Below, in pieces: positions 29,304-38,405 of a stretch of 64,000 bases of DNA. How positions within the stretch are numbered: the first letter of the stretch is position 1; every line of letters begins with the position of its first letter. Position numbers and translations under genes: made by a program. Source of the DNA: RPQJ01 sp963762315 (GTDB lineage: Bacteria; Pseudomonadota; Gammaproteobacteria; Steroidobacterales; Steroidobacteraceae); contig CAVXKO010000004.1 of assembly GCA_963762315.1 (NCBI GenBank), positions 62,001 through 126,000 on the forward strand. Direction: 5' to 3'. The notes below the pieces were generated by a model. The model ran no database searches. It was not told the DNA's origin and was given only the letters and a program-made list of their open reading frames with translations.

Positions 29304-30077
29304 ATGAAGCGTCACTTGATCGACACCACGATGGGCCAGGTCCACTGCGTCGTGGCGGGCGCTCGCGAGGGCACGCCATTGCTGCTGCTGCATCAGACGC
29401 CGCGCTCGATCGACGAGTTCGCCGAGGTGATCCCGCTGCTCGCGCGGCGGCGGCGCGTGATTGCCATGGATACCCCGGGCTACGGCGCGTCCGATCCCGT
29501 GCCGGGCCAGCCGACGGTTGCGGACTACGCGGGCGTGGCCGTGCAGGTGCTCGATGCGCTCGGCATCCCGAGGGTAGTCGCCGTCGGTCATCACACGGGC
29601 GCGGTGATCGCCGTGGAGCTGGCGGCCGCGTTCGCGTCGCGCATCGAGAGCGTGATCCTGTCGGGCCCGGTCTACACGGACGCCGCGGGGCGAGCGGAAT
29701 TGGGCGCGTTCTTCAGGCAATGGCATGTGCAGCCGGATGGTTCGCACCTGCTCGAGAAGTGGCAGAAGATGTCCCAGTGGCTGCCGCGGCCGCAGCTCGT
29801 GCAGCGATTCGTCGTCGACCTCTTCAAGGCGGGCGAAACGAGCGAGCAGGGCCATTTCGCGGTGGCCGATTACCGCATGGAAGATCGCCTGCCGCTAGTG
29901 AGTTGCCCGGCGCTGCTGATCTACAACAAGCATGACCCGTTCGCTTCGCCGGAGCGGGCGGCGCCCTTGCGAGCGGCGTTCCAGCCGGCGACCGAAGTGA
30001 CGCTCGACGCGGGCGTGTTCGCCGCCAACGAGACACCGGAAGCGTTTGCGCGCGCCGTGCTCGACTACGTGAGTTAG
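29304..30077 (+). CDS. Alpha/beta-hydrolase-fold protein lacking the usual triad
   Basis: A 257-residue protein that is clearly of the alpha/beta hydrolase fold: LLLLHQTPRSIDEF, IAMDTPGYGASD, then the nucleophile elbow and LLIYNKHDPFA. However, the elbow reads G95-H96-H97-T98-G99, so His97 stands where the catalytic Ser is expected. The segment that normally carries the catalytic His reads LDAGVFAANETPE, with Val where GHF is usual. The acid (Asp in NKHDPF) is kept. A classical serine hydrolase is therefore unlikely. A binding role or a different chemistry is possible. It follows the exported beta-rich protein closely and probably shares its message. Confidence 0.83.
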   Translation: MKRHLIDTTMGQVHCVVAGAREGTPLLLLHQTPRSIDEFAEVIPLLARRRRVIAMDTPGYGASDPVPGQPTVADYAGVAVQVLDALGIPRVVAVGHHTGAVIAVELAAAFASRIESVILSGPVYTDAAGRAELGAFFRQWHVQPDGSHLLEKWQKMSQWLPRPQLVQRFVVDLFKAGETSEQGHFAVADYRMEDRLPLVSCPALLIYNKHDPFASPERAAPLRAAFQPATEVTLDAGVFAANETPEAFARAVLDYVS

Positions 30078-30081
30078 CGGG

Positions 30082-30873
30082 TTACGCGAAGATCGCGACG
30101 CTCTGGTGGCTCACGCAGAACGCATGGCCGTTCGGGCCCCACAGGATGGACGTCTGGCTGAGGTAGCCGTCGGTGCCCGCACGCACCTGCGTGCCGATCT
30201 GGCACCACCCGTCGCGGTCGAGTTGCGAAGGGTCGCCGAGGATCTCCAGCATCCAGTTAAGGGAACTGGCGGGGGCCGGCCGATCCAGCATCGAGAGCAC
30301 CGGCGTCGGGATCGAGTCGGCGAGCGCGATGAGTGCGTCCTCTGCGCTGCAGTGGCGGTCGCGCATGCGGGCGAAGATGGTCGAGCGCGGCTCCCGTTGC
30401 CCGGTGTAGGGATGCGTGCCGACGGCCCAGCGCAGCTGGATGTGCCGCACGAATTGCGGCGTGATGCCCGGGACGCTGGGCAGGTCCGTCAGCGATTCCG
30501 GGTCCACGTCCACGATGGGCCGCGGGATTTCCAGCGTGAATTTCGACGGCCGGGGCACGCCGAAAATCGCCACTGCCGTGCAATCCGTACGGCCCTCGTG
30601 CCGCATGTCGCAGCGCGCGTGGGTCGTGGATTTCCCGGTGCGCAGGATCTCGGCCTGCAGTACCAGATCGCGGCCGACGAGCGGACCCACGAACGTGGCC
30701 TGGACACTGCGCAGCGGAAGATCGTTGCCGAGCGCCGCGCGCATCGCGCGCACCGCCAGAGCGAGCTGCAAGCCGCCGAAGACCGTGCGGCCCTGCTGCC
30801 AGTCTTCCGGAACGTCGACCCGCCATGCGTCGCCTTCGCGGCGCATGGCGTTCAAGACGTCACTGAATTCCAC
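30082..30873 (-). CDS. Acyl-CoA thioesterase, TesB-like double hot-dog
   Basis: A protein of about 263 residues with two hot-dog domains, as in acyl-CoA thioesterase II-like proteins. The first has DWQQGRTVFGGLQLALAVRAM, the region that forms the substrate tunnel. The second ends in DGYLSQTSILWG and AFCVSHQSVAIFA. The start is uncertain: no ATG precedes the conserved part, so I use GTG at 30873 by homology to relatives that begin just before this point. A longer frame overlaps the DUF2855 gene on the same strand, so the thioesterase may be translated by coupling. It presumably releases free acid from a CoA thioester. Confidence 0.72.
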   Translation of the reverse strand: MEFSDVLNAMRREGDAWRVDVPEDWQQGRTVFGGLQLALAVRAMRAALGNDLPLRSVQATFVGPLVGRDLVLQAEILRTGKSTTHARCDMRHEGRTDCTAVAIFGVPRPSKFTLEIPRPIVDVDPESLTDLPSVPGITPQFVRHIQLRWAVGTHPYTGQREPRSTIFARMRDRHCSAEDALIALADSIPTPVLSMLDRPAPASSLNWMLEILGDPSQLDRDGWCQIGTQVRAGTDGYLSQTSILWGPNGHAFCVSHQSVAIFA

Positions 30874-30896
30874 CAGGGCGTCCGTCAGGGTGCCCG

Positions 30897-31982
30897 CTAC
30901 GATTGAGGCGCGACGACGAAACCGATTTGAGGCGCGACCTTGCCGCCGCGAACCGTTTGCCAGGTCAATGCGGCGTCCTGCAGGCCGGCCACGTGGACGA
31001 CCTCGAGCCAGCTCCGGCTGGCATCGACGAATTGCTTCACTGCCGACGCGATCCGCTGCTGGTAGCCCTGCGGCCCCCAGTCCTGCACTCGCTTCTTCAC
31101 TTGCGTGGGGGCGAAGAAGAAGGCTGGACGCGGTCCGGTCAGGCCCTCGGCGCGTGGCGGCGCGTCGTGGTGGCTGCGCCCGATCGCCATCGAGTGCTTG
31201 AGGCGGTTGCCGAGCCGCGCATGCACCCGTCCGAGCACCGGGCCGTTGCCGGACATGTCGATGCAGACCGCATCGGTGTCGTTGGCGAGTCGCTCGATCT
31301 CGTCGTACGTGACGGCCTGGTGGTAGCAACCCAGCTTGCGCACGAAGTCGAGATTGCCGGGCGAGGTGACGCCGATGACTTCGATTCCGCCCCGTGAGGT
31401 TGCGCACTGGGCGAAGCCGATGGCGGTCTTGCTGGACGCGGAGAGGACGAGCACGCGCCGGGCACCGAAGTAGTCGTTGTCGGCGAAGAAATCCTCGGCC
31501 AGGAAGCCCGTGATGAACAGGCCGCGCAGGAGGGCGTGGCGGTCCTCCGCGTCGGTGCCGCTCTGGTAGAACGGATCGTTCGTCGTCGCGACGAATGCAC
31601 GGTATACGGGTGCGTGGGCGGCGCGATGCGGGCCGTCGTCACGGAAGCCGTCCAGGGTGGGCACGGCCGCGATGTCGACGAAGCGCGACATTGGGTACCA
31701 GCCGTAGTAGCGGGCGCCAATCGGAATCTCCGGACGCGTGGATTCGACGACTTTCGCCCAGCCCATGGCGGGTACGCGCCCCCAGCCGGGCGTGCCGCTC
31801 GGGTAGAAGTCCCAGTAGCCGAGCAAGTCGCCTGTCGTGGCGTAGGTGACTGTGTTGGCGGTGAGGGCGAAGCGTTCGACCTGCAGGCGGACCTTCCCGG
31901 CGGCTAGATCCGGCAACGGCTCCTCGACGAGGCGGGTGTTGCCCTGGTGCTGACGGTCGATTTCAAGATGCTGGTTGTCCAT
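30897..31982 (-). CDS. DUF2855 protein (medium-chain dehydrogenase-like)
   Basis: A 361-residue protein of family DUF2855. Features are LTANTVTYATTGDLLGYWDF near residues 40-60, YYGWYPMS in the middle and a Rossmann-like RVLVLSASSKTAIGFAQ around 195-210 that lacks a canonical GxGxxG. The overall shape recalls quinone-oxidoreductase-like medium-chain dehydrogenases, but this is a guess from pattern. The ATG at 31982 begins MDNQHLEI. It lies upstream of the thioesterase on the same strand. The substrate is unknown; similar proteins have been seen near fatty-acid genes. Confidence 0.8.
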   Translation of the reverse strand: MDNQHLEIDRQHQGNTRLVEEPLPDLAAGKVRLQVERFALTANTVTYATTGDLLGYWDFYPSGTPGWGRVPAMGWAKVVESTRPEIPIGARYYGWYPMSRFVDIAAVPTLDGFRDDGPHRAAHAPVYRAFVATTNDPFYQSGTDAEDRHALLRGLFITGFLAEDFFADNDYFGARRVLVLSASSKTAIGFAQCATSRGGIEVIGVTSPGNLDFVRKLGCYHQAVTYDEIERLANDTDAVCIDMSGNGPVLGRVHARLGNRLKHSMAIGRSHHDAPPRAEGLTGPRPAFFFAPTQVKKRVQDWGPQGYQQRIASAVKQFVDASRSWLEVVHVAGLQDAALTWQTVRGGKVAPQIGFVVAPQS

Positions 31983-32013
31983 GGGGTGCCTTGCGCGTAG
32001 TCCAGTCACGCAC

Positions 32014-32062
32014 ATAGGACACATTCTCCTGTTTCGTCAATGCCGAAGCGGGGAAATGTCCC
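32014..32062. repeat. Degenerate REPIN-like inverted repeat
   Basis: Left arm AGGACACATTCTCCTGTTTC and right arm, read on the other strand, GGGGACATTTCCCCGCTTCG, are both variants of the motif seen in perfect form at 38341. Two inverted copies flank a short loop. It fills the space between the DUF2855 gene and the amylase promoter region. It looks like an old, decayed copy. Confidence 0.6.
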
Positions 32063-32111
32063 CAGTGTCTTCCACGCGTTTGCCGCAGCCGCCGTGAGGG
32101 ATAATGCCCCG

Positions 32112-34120
32112 ATGAAGATTCGACGAAACGTCCTGGCCCTGGCCGTCTGCTCGGCGCTGCTGGCCGCATGTGGTGGTGGCGGCGGCGGTGGCGGCGGAGC
32201 GAGCAACGGTGGAGGAGGCGGCAACCCGCCTCCGGCCGCCAACGTCGATTTCCGCGACGAGATCGTCTACCAGTTGCTGACCGACCGCTTCTACAACGGC
32301 GATGCCAGCAATGACAGCGGCCGGCTCGACCGGCGCGGCGACGCGATCGATCCCGCGAACCCGGTCGGCTGGCATGGCGGCGATTTCGCCGGCGTCCGAA
32401 GCAGAAGATCGAGTAGGGATACTTCCGGTCGATGGGATTCACGGCGATCTGGATCTCCCCGGTGGTGATGCAGGTGCCGCCGCCGGGCAACGGCGGCGGC
32501 GTCAATGCCGGCAAGCCGTTCGTCGGCTTCCACGGCTATTGGGCGGACCGCTTCGACCGAGATCGAGCCGCACTTCGGCGATGCGGCTGCGCTCAAGGCG
32601 CTCGGCGAGGCGGCGGACGCGGCAGGCATCAAGCTGATCGTCGACGTGGTGGTCAACCACGTCGGGCCCGGCGTCGACGCTCATCGCGCAGAACCCGGCG
32701 TGGTTCCGCACCGGCAGCCAGTGCGGCTCGGACGACGTGACGATGTGCCTCGCGGGCTTGCCGGATTTCCGGCAGGAAGTGCCGGGCGTCAGCGAGTTCC
32801 TGGTCGGACACGATCCGCTTCCTGCGCGACAACGTGCCTTCGATCGACGGCCTGCGCATGGACACGATGAAGCACGTCGGCGACGCCTTCTGGGCGCAGT
32901 TCTTCGCCGCGGGCAGCCCGGCGAGCGCGCGGAGCTTCTGGACCGTGGGCGAGGTGTTCGACGGCAGCGTCGCGCGGATCGCGCACTACCTCGACGCCGT
33001 CGGCTCGCCGTCCGTGTTCGATTTCCCGCTCAAGTTCGCGATCGTCGACAGCCTCGCGCGCGGCGGCAGCACGCGCCGCATCGCGGAGGTCTTCGCGCAG
33101 GACGGCCAGTACAGCGACCCGACGCGGCTCTCGACCTTCCTCGACAACCACGACGTCTGGCGGTTCGCGTCGGAGGCCGAGGCAGGCCGGCGTGCCGCCG
33201 GCCGAGGCGGACCAGCGGCTCGACATGGCGCTTGACGCTGCTCTACACGGTGCGCGGCATCGCCGGTCGTCTATTACGGCACCGAGATCGCGATGCGCGG
33301 GCGCGGCGATTCCTACGACAAGCCGATCGGCGACGTCGAGCCGCGAGGACATGGATTTCGCGCAAGCTCGCGACGTCACGCTTCGACGAGCGATTGAAGG
33401 CGCTCGCGGAGGCGCGCAAGCGCTACCCGGCTTTGCGTCGCGGCGCGCAGCGGACGCTGCTCGCGCCGGGTGACGGCTGCAGTCCGCCGGCGTCGTCGCT
33501 CGACCCGGCGGCGGATTTCGGCGACCGCCTGTTCGTGCGCGGCAGTTTCGACAGCTGGGCGAATCCGCCGTCCGAGTCGCAGCGCCTCGTGAACCTCGGC
33601 AGCCGGCAGTACGAGGCGGCCGTGGAGCTGGCGCCGGGAGCGCACGCAGTTCAAGATCGCCGCGGCGGACTGGTCGCCGGAGTTCTCGAATCCGACCCAG
33701 CCCGTGGTGCCCGGGGCTGCCGATCACGCTGGGCACGCAGCCGGGTACCGGCACGAACAGCCGCATCAACGTGCACGCCGGGCGGGTGTTACGCGTTTGC
33801 GCTCGAACGCGAGCGAACGTGGTCGCGCCCGGTGCTGACCGTGACCGGCACGGCGGCCGGCGGCGCGGATCCGGACGTGCTGGCGTTCGCGCGCACGCTG
33901 CAGCGGCGAGCGCTCGATCGTCGTCGTGATCAACAACCAGCGTACTGCCGTGGACCTGGCACGCTGCCGGCGGCGGGATCGACGTCGCGGGCTTGCTGGC
34001 CGACGGCGCCGTGACCGAGATCACCGGCAGCGGCGTCACGACCTGCGGGTCGAGCGGCGGCCGGCTGGGCGGCAGCGTGCCCGCGCTCACGCTCGCGCTT
34101 GGCCGGTGTCGGTACCGTGA
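32112..34120 (+). pseudogene. Alpha-amylase family (GH13) lipoprotein, many frame breaks
   Basis: A glycoside hydrolase family 13 protein reconstructed across at least 15 single-base breaks between about 32395 and 34100. The N-terminus is intact: a lipoprotein signal ending in ALLAAC, a run of Gly, then DEIVYQLLTDRFYNGD. Downstream, in shifting frames, come MGFTAIWISPV, VDVVVNHVG, the nucleophile in GLRMDTMKHV, the acid/base Glu in TVGEVFDG and the third acid in FLDNHD, so all catalytic residues are present. A C-terminal region resembles a starch-binding or pullulanase-type domain (LFVRGSFDSW). It probably degrades alpha-glucans outside the cell. Because codons and catalytic residues are preserved, sequencing error is more likely than decay. 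The end is approximate. Confidence 0.75.
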
Positions 34121-34138
34121 CAGCTACGGCTGCCCAGC

Positions 34139-35816
34139 TCAGACGAGTGAGTACGTCGGGTCGTACATCTGCGACGCGCATGAACGCGACCAGGTCGTCG
34201 GGCCGCTCGATCTCGGCGAGACCGTCGCGGTACGCCACCTCGGCGACCGCCGCCGCGATCTGCGCCGACACTTCGCGCACGCCGTTGAGCGGCGGATACA
34301 GGCTGCCCTGCGCGAGGTCGGCCTCGCTGATGTGCACGTCGCCAGCGTCCGCGCCGCGGCCATGAACATCTCGTCCGTGACACGCGTGGCGGCGCACCGG
34401 CGACGACGCCCGAGTCCGACGCCCGGGAAGATGTACGAGTTGTTGCCCTGGCGCGGCACGAAGTGCCTGCCGTCCACAGTCACCGGTTCGAACGGGCTGC
34501 CCGACGCGAACAGCGCCTTGCCGCCCGACCACGTCGTAGGCCTGCTCGGCCGTGCACTCCGACTTCGACGTCGGATTCGACAGCGCGAACACGATCGGGC
34601 GCTCGTTCAGCCGCGTCATCTCCTCGATCGACTTCGCGCGTGAACATGCCGGGCGTCGCGCCGACGCCGATGATCGCGGTCGGCTTCAGCGCCTTGACGG
34701 CGCCAGGAAGTCCGCCACCGGCGCGATGCTCGTGCGCGTAAGGGCAGCTTGTGCTCCGCAAGCCCGCGTGCGGCTGGCGACCACCAGGCCCTTGGAGTCC
34801 ACCATCCAGCAGCGCCCGCGCGCCTCCGACGGGTCGAGGCCGTCGTCCACCATCGCCGCCGACGAGCAGGTCGGAGATGCCCGTGGCCGCTTCGCCGGCG
34901 CCGAAGCACAGGAACGTCTGCTCTGCCATGCGCTTGCTCGTCACGCGCAGCGCGGAGAAGATGCCGGCGACCGTCACCGACGCGGTGCCCTGGATGTCGT
35001 CGTTGAAGCAGCACACGCTGTCGCGGTAACGCGCAGCAGGCGGAACGCGTTGTGGTTCGCGAAGTCCTCGAACTGCACGACGATGCCGGGGAAGACCAGT
35101 TGCGTCGCCTCGATGAACTCCTCGACCATCTCGTCGAGGGCGGCGCCGGCCAGGCGCTTCTGCCGCAAGCCGATGTACAGCGGGTCGGCGAGCAGCGCCT
35201 CGTTGTTGGTGCCGACGTCGAGCATGACCGGCAGGCATCGCCGCGGGTGCAGACCCGCCAGCGCCGTGTACAGCGCGAGCTTGCCGATCGGGATGCCCAT
35301 GCCGTTCGCGCCGAGGTCGCCGAGGCCGAGGATGCGTTCGCCGTCCGTGACGACGATCATCGAGACCTCGCGGTGCGGCCAGTTGCGCATGACCTGCGCG
35401 ACGCGGCCGCGATCGGCCGCCGAGATGAACATGCCGCGCGGCCGGCGGTAGATGTGCCCGAACTGCTGGCAGGCGAGGCCGACCGTCGGCGTGTAGATGA
35501 TCGGCATCATCTCGTCCGGGTTCTCCATGACCACCCGGAAGAACAGCGCCTCGTTGCGGTCCTGCAGCGACTCGAGCAGGATGTACTTCGACAACGGCGT
35601 CTGCAGCCGGTGGAAGTTCTCGAGCACGCGGGCCACCTGCAGCTCCTGCGTGCCGACGTGCGGCGGCAGCAGGCCGCGCAGCCCGAGCGCGTCGCGCTCG
35701 TGTTCCGTGAACGCCGTGCCCTTGTTCAGCTTCGGGTCGCGCAGCAGCGCGGAACCGCGCGGGAACCACTCCGGGAGGGGCGGCAGGGCCGGACGGCGGG
35801 TCTTGGACTGGGTCAT
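34139..35816 (-). pseudogene. NAD-dependent malic enzyme, many frame breaks
   Basis: A malic enzyme (malate to pyruvate and CO2 with NAD), intact from the ATG at 35816 to about 35030. This part has the malate-site stretch IYTPTVGLACQQFGHIYRRP and LGLGDLGANGMGIPIGK. After that the protein continues through about twelve single-base shifts: RYRDSVCCFNDDIQGT, FLCFGAGEAATGISDLL (NAD site), IIGVGATPGMFTREV, then DLAQGSLYPPLNGVREVS and QMYDPTYSLV before TGA. I count eight extra and four missing bases; the net of four agrees with the 1678-base span being one more than a multiple of three. The kept protein pattern argues for sequence error. The gene is convergent with the amylase. Confidence 0.82.
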
Positions 35817-35978
35817 CGGGTCACCCCTGTGGACATGCGCGGATGCTAGGCCGCGCCGGAGGGGTGTCAACGCGGGTTTCCCGAAGTTCCATTTCCCCTG
35901 ATGCCCGCGGCTCGCGATCCGCGCACGATTACAGCGCACACCGGCCAATCCAGTGGCCCCGATCCGCGGAGCACAGCC

Positions 35979-37358
35979 ATGCGTCGCCCCCTGATCCACG
36001 TCATCCGTCTCGCTTTCACGTTCACAGTTCTTGCCTGCCTGCCGGTCTTGCCCGCGCATGCCGACGACCTCGCGGCCGGTCGCGCCGCCGTGGAGGCCGG
36101 GAACTACGCCGAGGGATTGCGGCTGCTGACGCCGCTCGCAGAGCAGGGCGACGCCGTCGCGCAACGCTCACTCGGCTGGATGTACATGAGTGGCACGGGG
36201 GTGCCGAAGGATCTCGAGCAGGCCGAAAAATGGCTGGTGCCTGCCGCCGCCCAAGGTGACGAAAAGGCAAGGATGAACCTGCTGATCGTGGCCCGGTTAT
36301 ACCGTGCCGGGGGCGACGTGACGCGGCGCTGCACGCATGCCGTGGAGATCCTGAATGGCCTCATCGCGCAGGGATTCGTCCCGGCGATGGTCGACTTGGG
36401 CGGCCTGTATTCCGAAGGCTGCGACGAGATTCGCGCCAACGAGCGGGAGGCGATTCGCTGGGTGCGGGAAAGCGCCGAGCGTGGCGATGCCATCGGGCAG
36501 GCGAACCTGGGAGCAGCCTATGCCACCGGCATGGGCGTGAAGCAGGACTACGCGGAGGCGCTGCGCTGGTATCGCAAGTCCGCGGACCAGGGGTCGTCAC
36601 TGGGGCAATTCGGCGTCGGACTCTTGTATTACGAAGGCCAAGGCGTCAAGCGCGATGTCGAGGAGGCGAAGAAGTGGTTCCGGCTTGCGGCCGCACAAGG
36701 CGAACCGCGCGCGGTCGCTGCGGTGCAGGAACTGTGCGGCGAAGTCCCGGTCGGGGCGCAGGCGAGCATGATTCGGCAGGCCGCCATGGAAGCGTCGCCG
36801 GCCGACCTCGCGCAGAGCTATGCCTATTCCCTGGTGATGCAGAAGATGCTGAAACTCGCCGAGTCGGGGGCGACGGTCCAGCTGGGCGACAGGAAAGTCG
36901 ATCCGAGCAACGCTGCCGCGGCGGCGAACGAATGCCGGATGGGGCAGGACGCGTTTGCCGAGGCGATCCGTGCTCGCGGATTCCGCAACGTTTCGGGTCG
37001 GTACCGGGCCGCGAGCACAGATTGCGGCAAGGCCCAGTCGCTGTGGGTAAGCGGCCTGGCCGCCAAGGATTTTCGCGAGGTCCTGATGACGCAGGATGGG
37101 TTCGTCGTGAACGTCACGCAGGTGATGGGCGGCGGTCCGCAGACGATGCTCGAGACCGTGGCGGCCGTCGCGGAGTCGGCGATGTCGTTCCCGGACCCAG
37201 GGAATACCGATTACTACTGGACCGGGACGATCGAGGAGGGCCGCATCACGCTGCGTCCGGATGTCGAGGACATCCTGCGCGCCTGGCCGGCCTGGGCCCA
37301 TCCTCCGAGCCGGAAGGACCTGGCCGACTGTGTCGTGACGCTGACGGCGATCGAATAG
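35979..37358 (+). CDS. Exported Sel1-repeat protein
   Basis: A 459-residue protein with a signal peptide ending in LPAHA and a set of Sel1-like repeats over about residues 30-260. Examples are AQRSLGWMYMSGTGVPKD, GQANLGAAYATGMGVKQD and GQFGVGLLYYEGQGVKRD, each followed by an EALRWYRKSADQG-type helix. The C-terminal 200 residues are a separate domain I do not recognise. Sel1 proteins usually mediate protein-protein contacts. ATG at 35979 is chosen over the ATG at 35901 because it yields the signal peptide. Confidence 0.82.
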   Translation: MRRPLIHVIRLAFTFTVLACLPVLPAHADDLAAGRAAVEAGNYAEGLRLLTPLAEQGDAVAQRSLGWMYMSGTGVPKDLEQAEKWLVPAAAQGDEKARMNLLIVARLYRAGGDVTRRCTHAVEILNGLIAQGFVPAMVDLGGLYSEGCDEIRANEREAIRWVRESAERGDAIGQANLGAAYATGMGVKQDYAEALRWYRKSADQGSSLGQFGVGLLYYEGQGVKRDVEEAKKWFRLAAAQGEPRAVAAVQELCGEVPVGAQASMIRQAAMEASPADLAQSYAYSLVMQKMLKLAESGATVQLGDRKVDPSNAAAAANECRMGQDAFAEAIRARGFRNVSGRYRAASTDCGKAQSLWVSGLAAKDFREVLMTQDGFVVNVTQVMGGGPQTMLETVAAVAESAMSFPDPGNTDYYWTGTIEEGRITLRPDVEDILRAWPAWAHPPSRKDLADCVVTLTAIE

Positions 37359-37361
37359 AAT
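37356..37361 (+). promoter_or_regulatory. Possible -10 element just before a start codon
   Basis: TAGAAT lies 10 bases before the ATG at 37372 and overlaps the end of the Sel1 gene. There is no ribosome-binding site before that ATG. A weak GTGACG upstream could serve as -35. This fits a leaderless message for the M19 gene. Confidence 0.3.
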
Positions 37362-37371
37362 CGCCGTCGGC

Positions 37372-38337
37372 ATGATTACCTGGGACGCCCACACCTGCCT
37401 GCCCCTGAATCCGGCGGCCGACTTCGCGCCGCTCGAGCGCTTTCGCGCGCTCGGCGTGAACTACGTGTCGGTGAACGTCGGCATGGACATGAACGCCGTG
37501 CCGCAGGTCATGTCCGTCATCGCGGCATTCCGCGCGAGGCTCGCCGCGCAGCCCGATCGATACGTGATTCCGGCGACGGTCTCGGACGTGGAGCGCGCGG
37601 CGGCGGAAGGCAAGCTGGCGGTCGGCTTCGACCTCGAGGGCGCGCTGCCGCTGCAGGAGGAACCGGCGATGGTGGCGCTGTACGCGCGCCTCGGCGTGCG
37701 GCAGATCCACTTCGCGTACAACCGCAACAACAGCGTCGCGGACGGCTGCCACGACGTCGAACGCGGCCTGACGCCGTTGGGCCGTCGCATGGTCGAGGCG
37801 GTCAACGCGGCAGGCATACTGATGGATTGTTCGCACACGGGGCGGCGCTGCTCGCTCGACATCATGTCGATGTCGAGCCGGCCGGTGGTGTTCAGCCACG
37901 CCAATCCGCTCGTGCTCGCGGAGCACGGGCGCAACATCACGAACGAGCAGATTCGCGCGTGCGCGGCGACAGGCGGTGTCGTCTGCATCTCGAGCGTGTC
38001 CGCGTTCCTTGGCGAGAAGGCGCCGACGGCCGCACACGTCGCGCGCCACGCCGCCTACGTCGCCGACCTGGTGGGCGTGGAGCACGTGGGTATCGGGCTC
38101 GACATCGGCTGGCGCCAGGCAGGCGTGTCGGACTGGCCGGAGGGTAGCGTCGATCCGGATTATTGGTGGCCCCGGTCGGCGGGCTACAACCACGCGATCG
38201 CGCGCATGGCGTTCGCACCCGTCGAGGCCTGGTCGGAACTGCCGGGTGAGCTCCAGGGTACCGGCATGAGCGCCGCCGAGGCCGCGCTCGTGATGGGCGG
38301 CAACATGGCTCGCGTCGCCCGCCAGGTGTGGGGCTAG
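37372..38337 (+). CDS. M19 (renal dipeptidase-like) protein, cytoplasmic
   Basis: A 321-residue member of peptidase family M19 with no signal peptide. The bridging Glu is kept in VGFDLEGALPL, and DCSHTG, FSHANP and GLDIG provide the remaining metal ligands. The first motif reads WDAHTCLPL, so the usual HxD is H7-x-C9. This is closer to a working dipeptidase than the Tat-exported homologue at 18262, but the Asp-to-Cys change makes the activity uncertain. The stop TAG lies inside the outer arm of the palindrome that follows. Confidence 0.85.
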   Translation: MITWDAHTCLPLNPAADFAPLERFRALGVNYVSVNVGMDMNAVPQVMSVIAAFRARLAAQPDRYVIPATVSDVERAAAEGKLAVGFDLEGALPLQEEPAMVALYARLGVRQIHFAYNRNNSVADGCHDVERGLTPLGRRMVEAVNAAGILMDCSHTGRRCSLDIMSMSSRPVVFSHANPLVLAEHGRNITNEQIRACAATGGVVCISSVSAFLGEKAPTAAHVARHAAYVADLVGVEHVGIGLDIGWRQAGVSDWPEGSVDPDYWWPRSAGYNHAIARMAFAPVEAWSELPGELQGTGMSAAEAALVMGGNMARVARQVWG

Positions 38338-38405
38338 GGAAATAGGGGACATTCTCCGTTTTCGGCAAAGTGACGCGAAAACGGAGAATGTCCCCTATTT
38401 TTCTA
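38334..38405. repeat. Perfect REPIN-like palindrome between convergent genes
   Basis: Two 24-base arms, perfectly complementary (38341-38364 and 38376-38399), are separated by an 11-base loop. The arm contains GGGGACATTCTCCGTTTTCG. Short CTAG outer extensions on both sides contain the TAG stops of both flanking genes. The right arm runs into TTTTTC, so the structure could also act as a two-way terminator. Related motifs occur at 32014 and 54808. Motifs of this kind are commonly linked to REP-associated tyrosine transposases in gammaproteobacteria; no such gene is in this window. Confidence 0.85.

Noticed and set aside
32140..32240. Run of Gly codons after the amylase lipobox as a microsatellite of interest
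   Set aside because: Gly/Ser/Asn-rich linkers after a lipobox are common in surface lipoproteins; it is explained as a flexible spacer.
32112..35816. True pseudogenes by relaxed selection
   Set aside because: Preserved catalytic residues and codon pattern between the indels, an absence of in-frame stops other than those caused by shifts, and a sharp border at about 35.03 kb argue for a sequence problem. It remains possible, so both genes are marked as broken.
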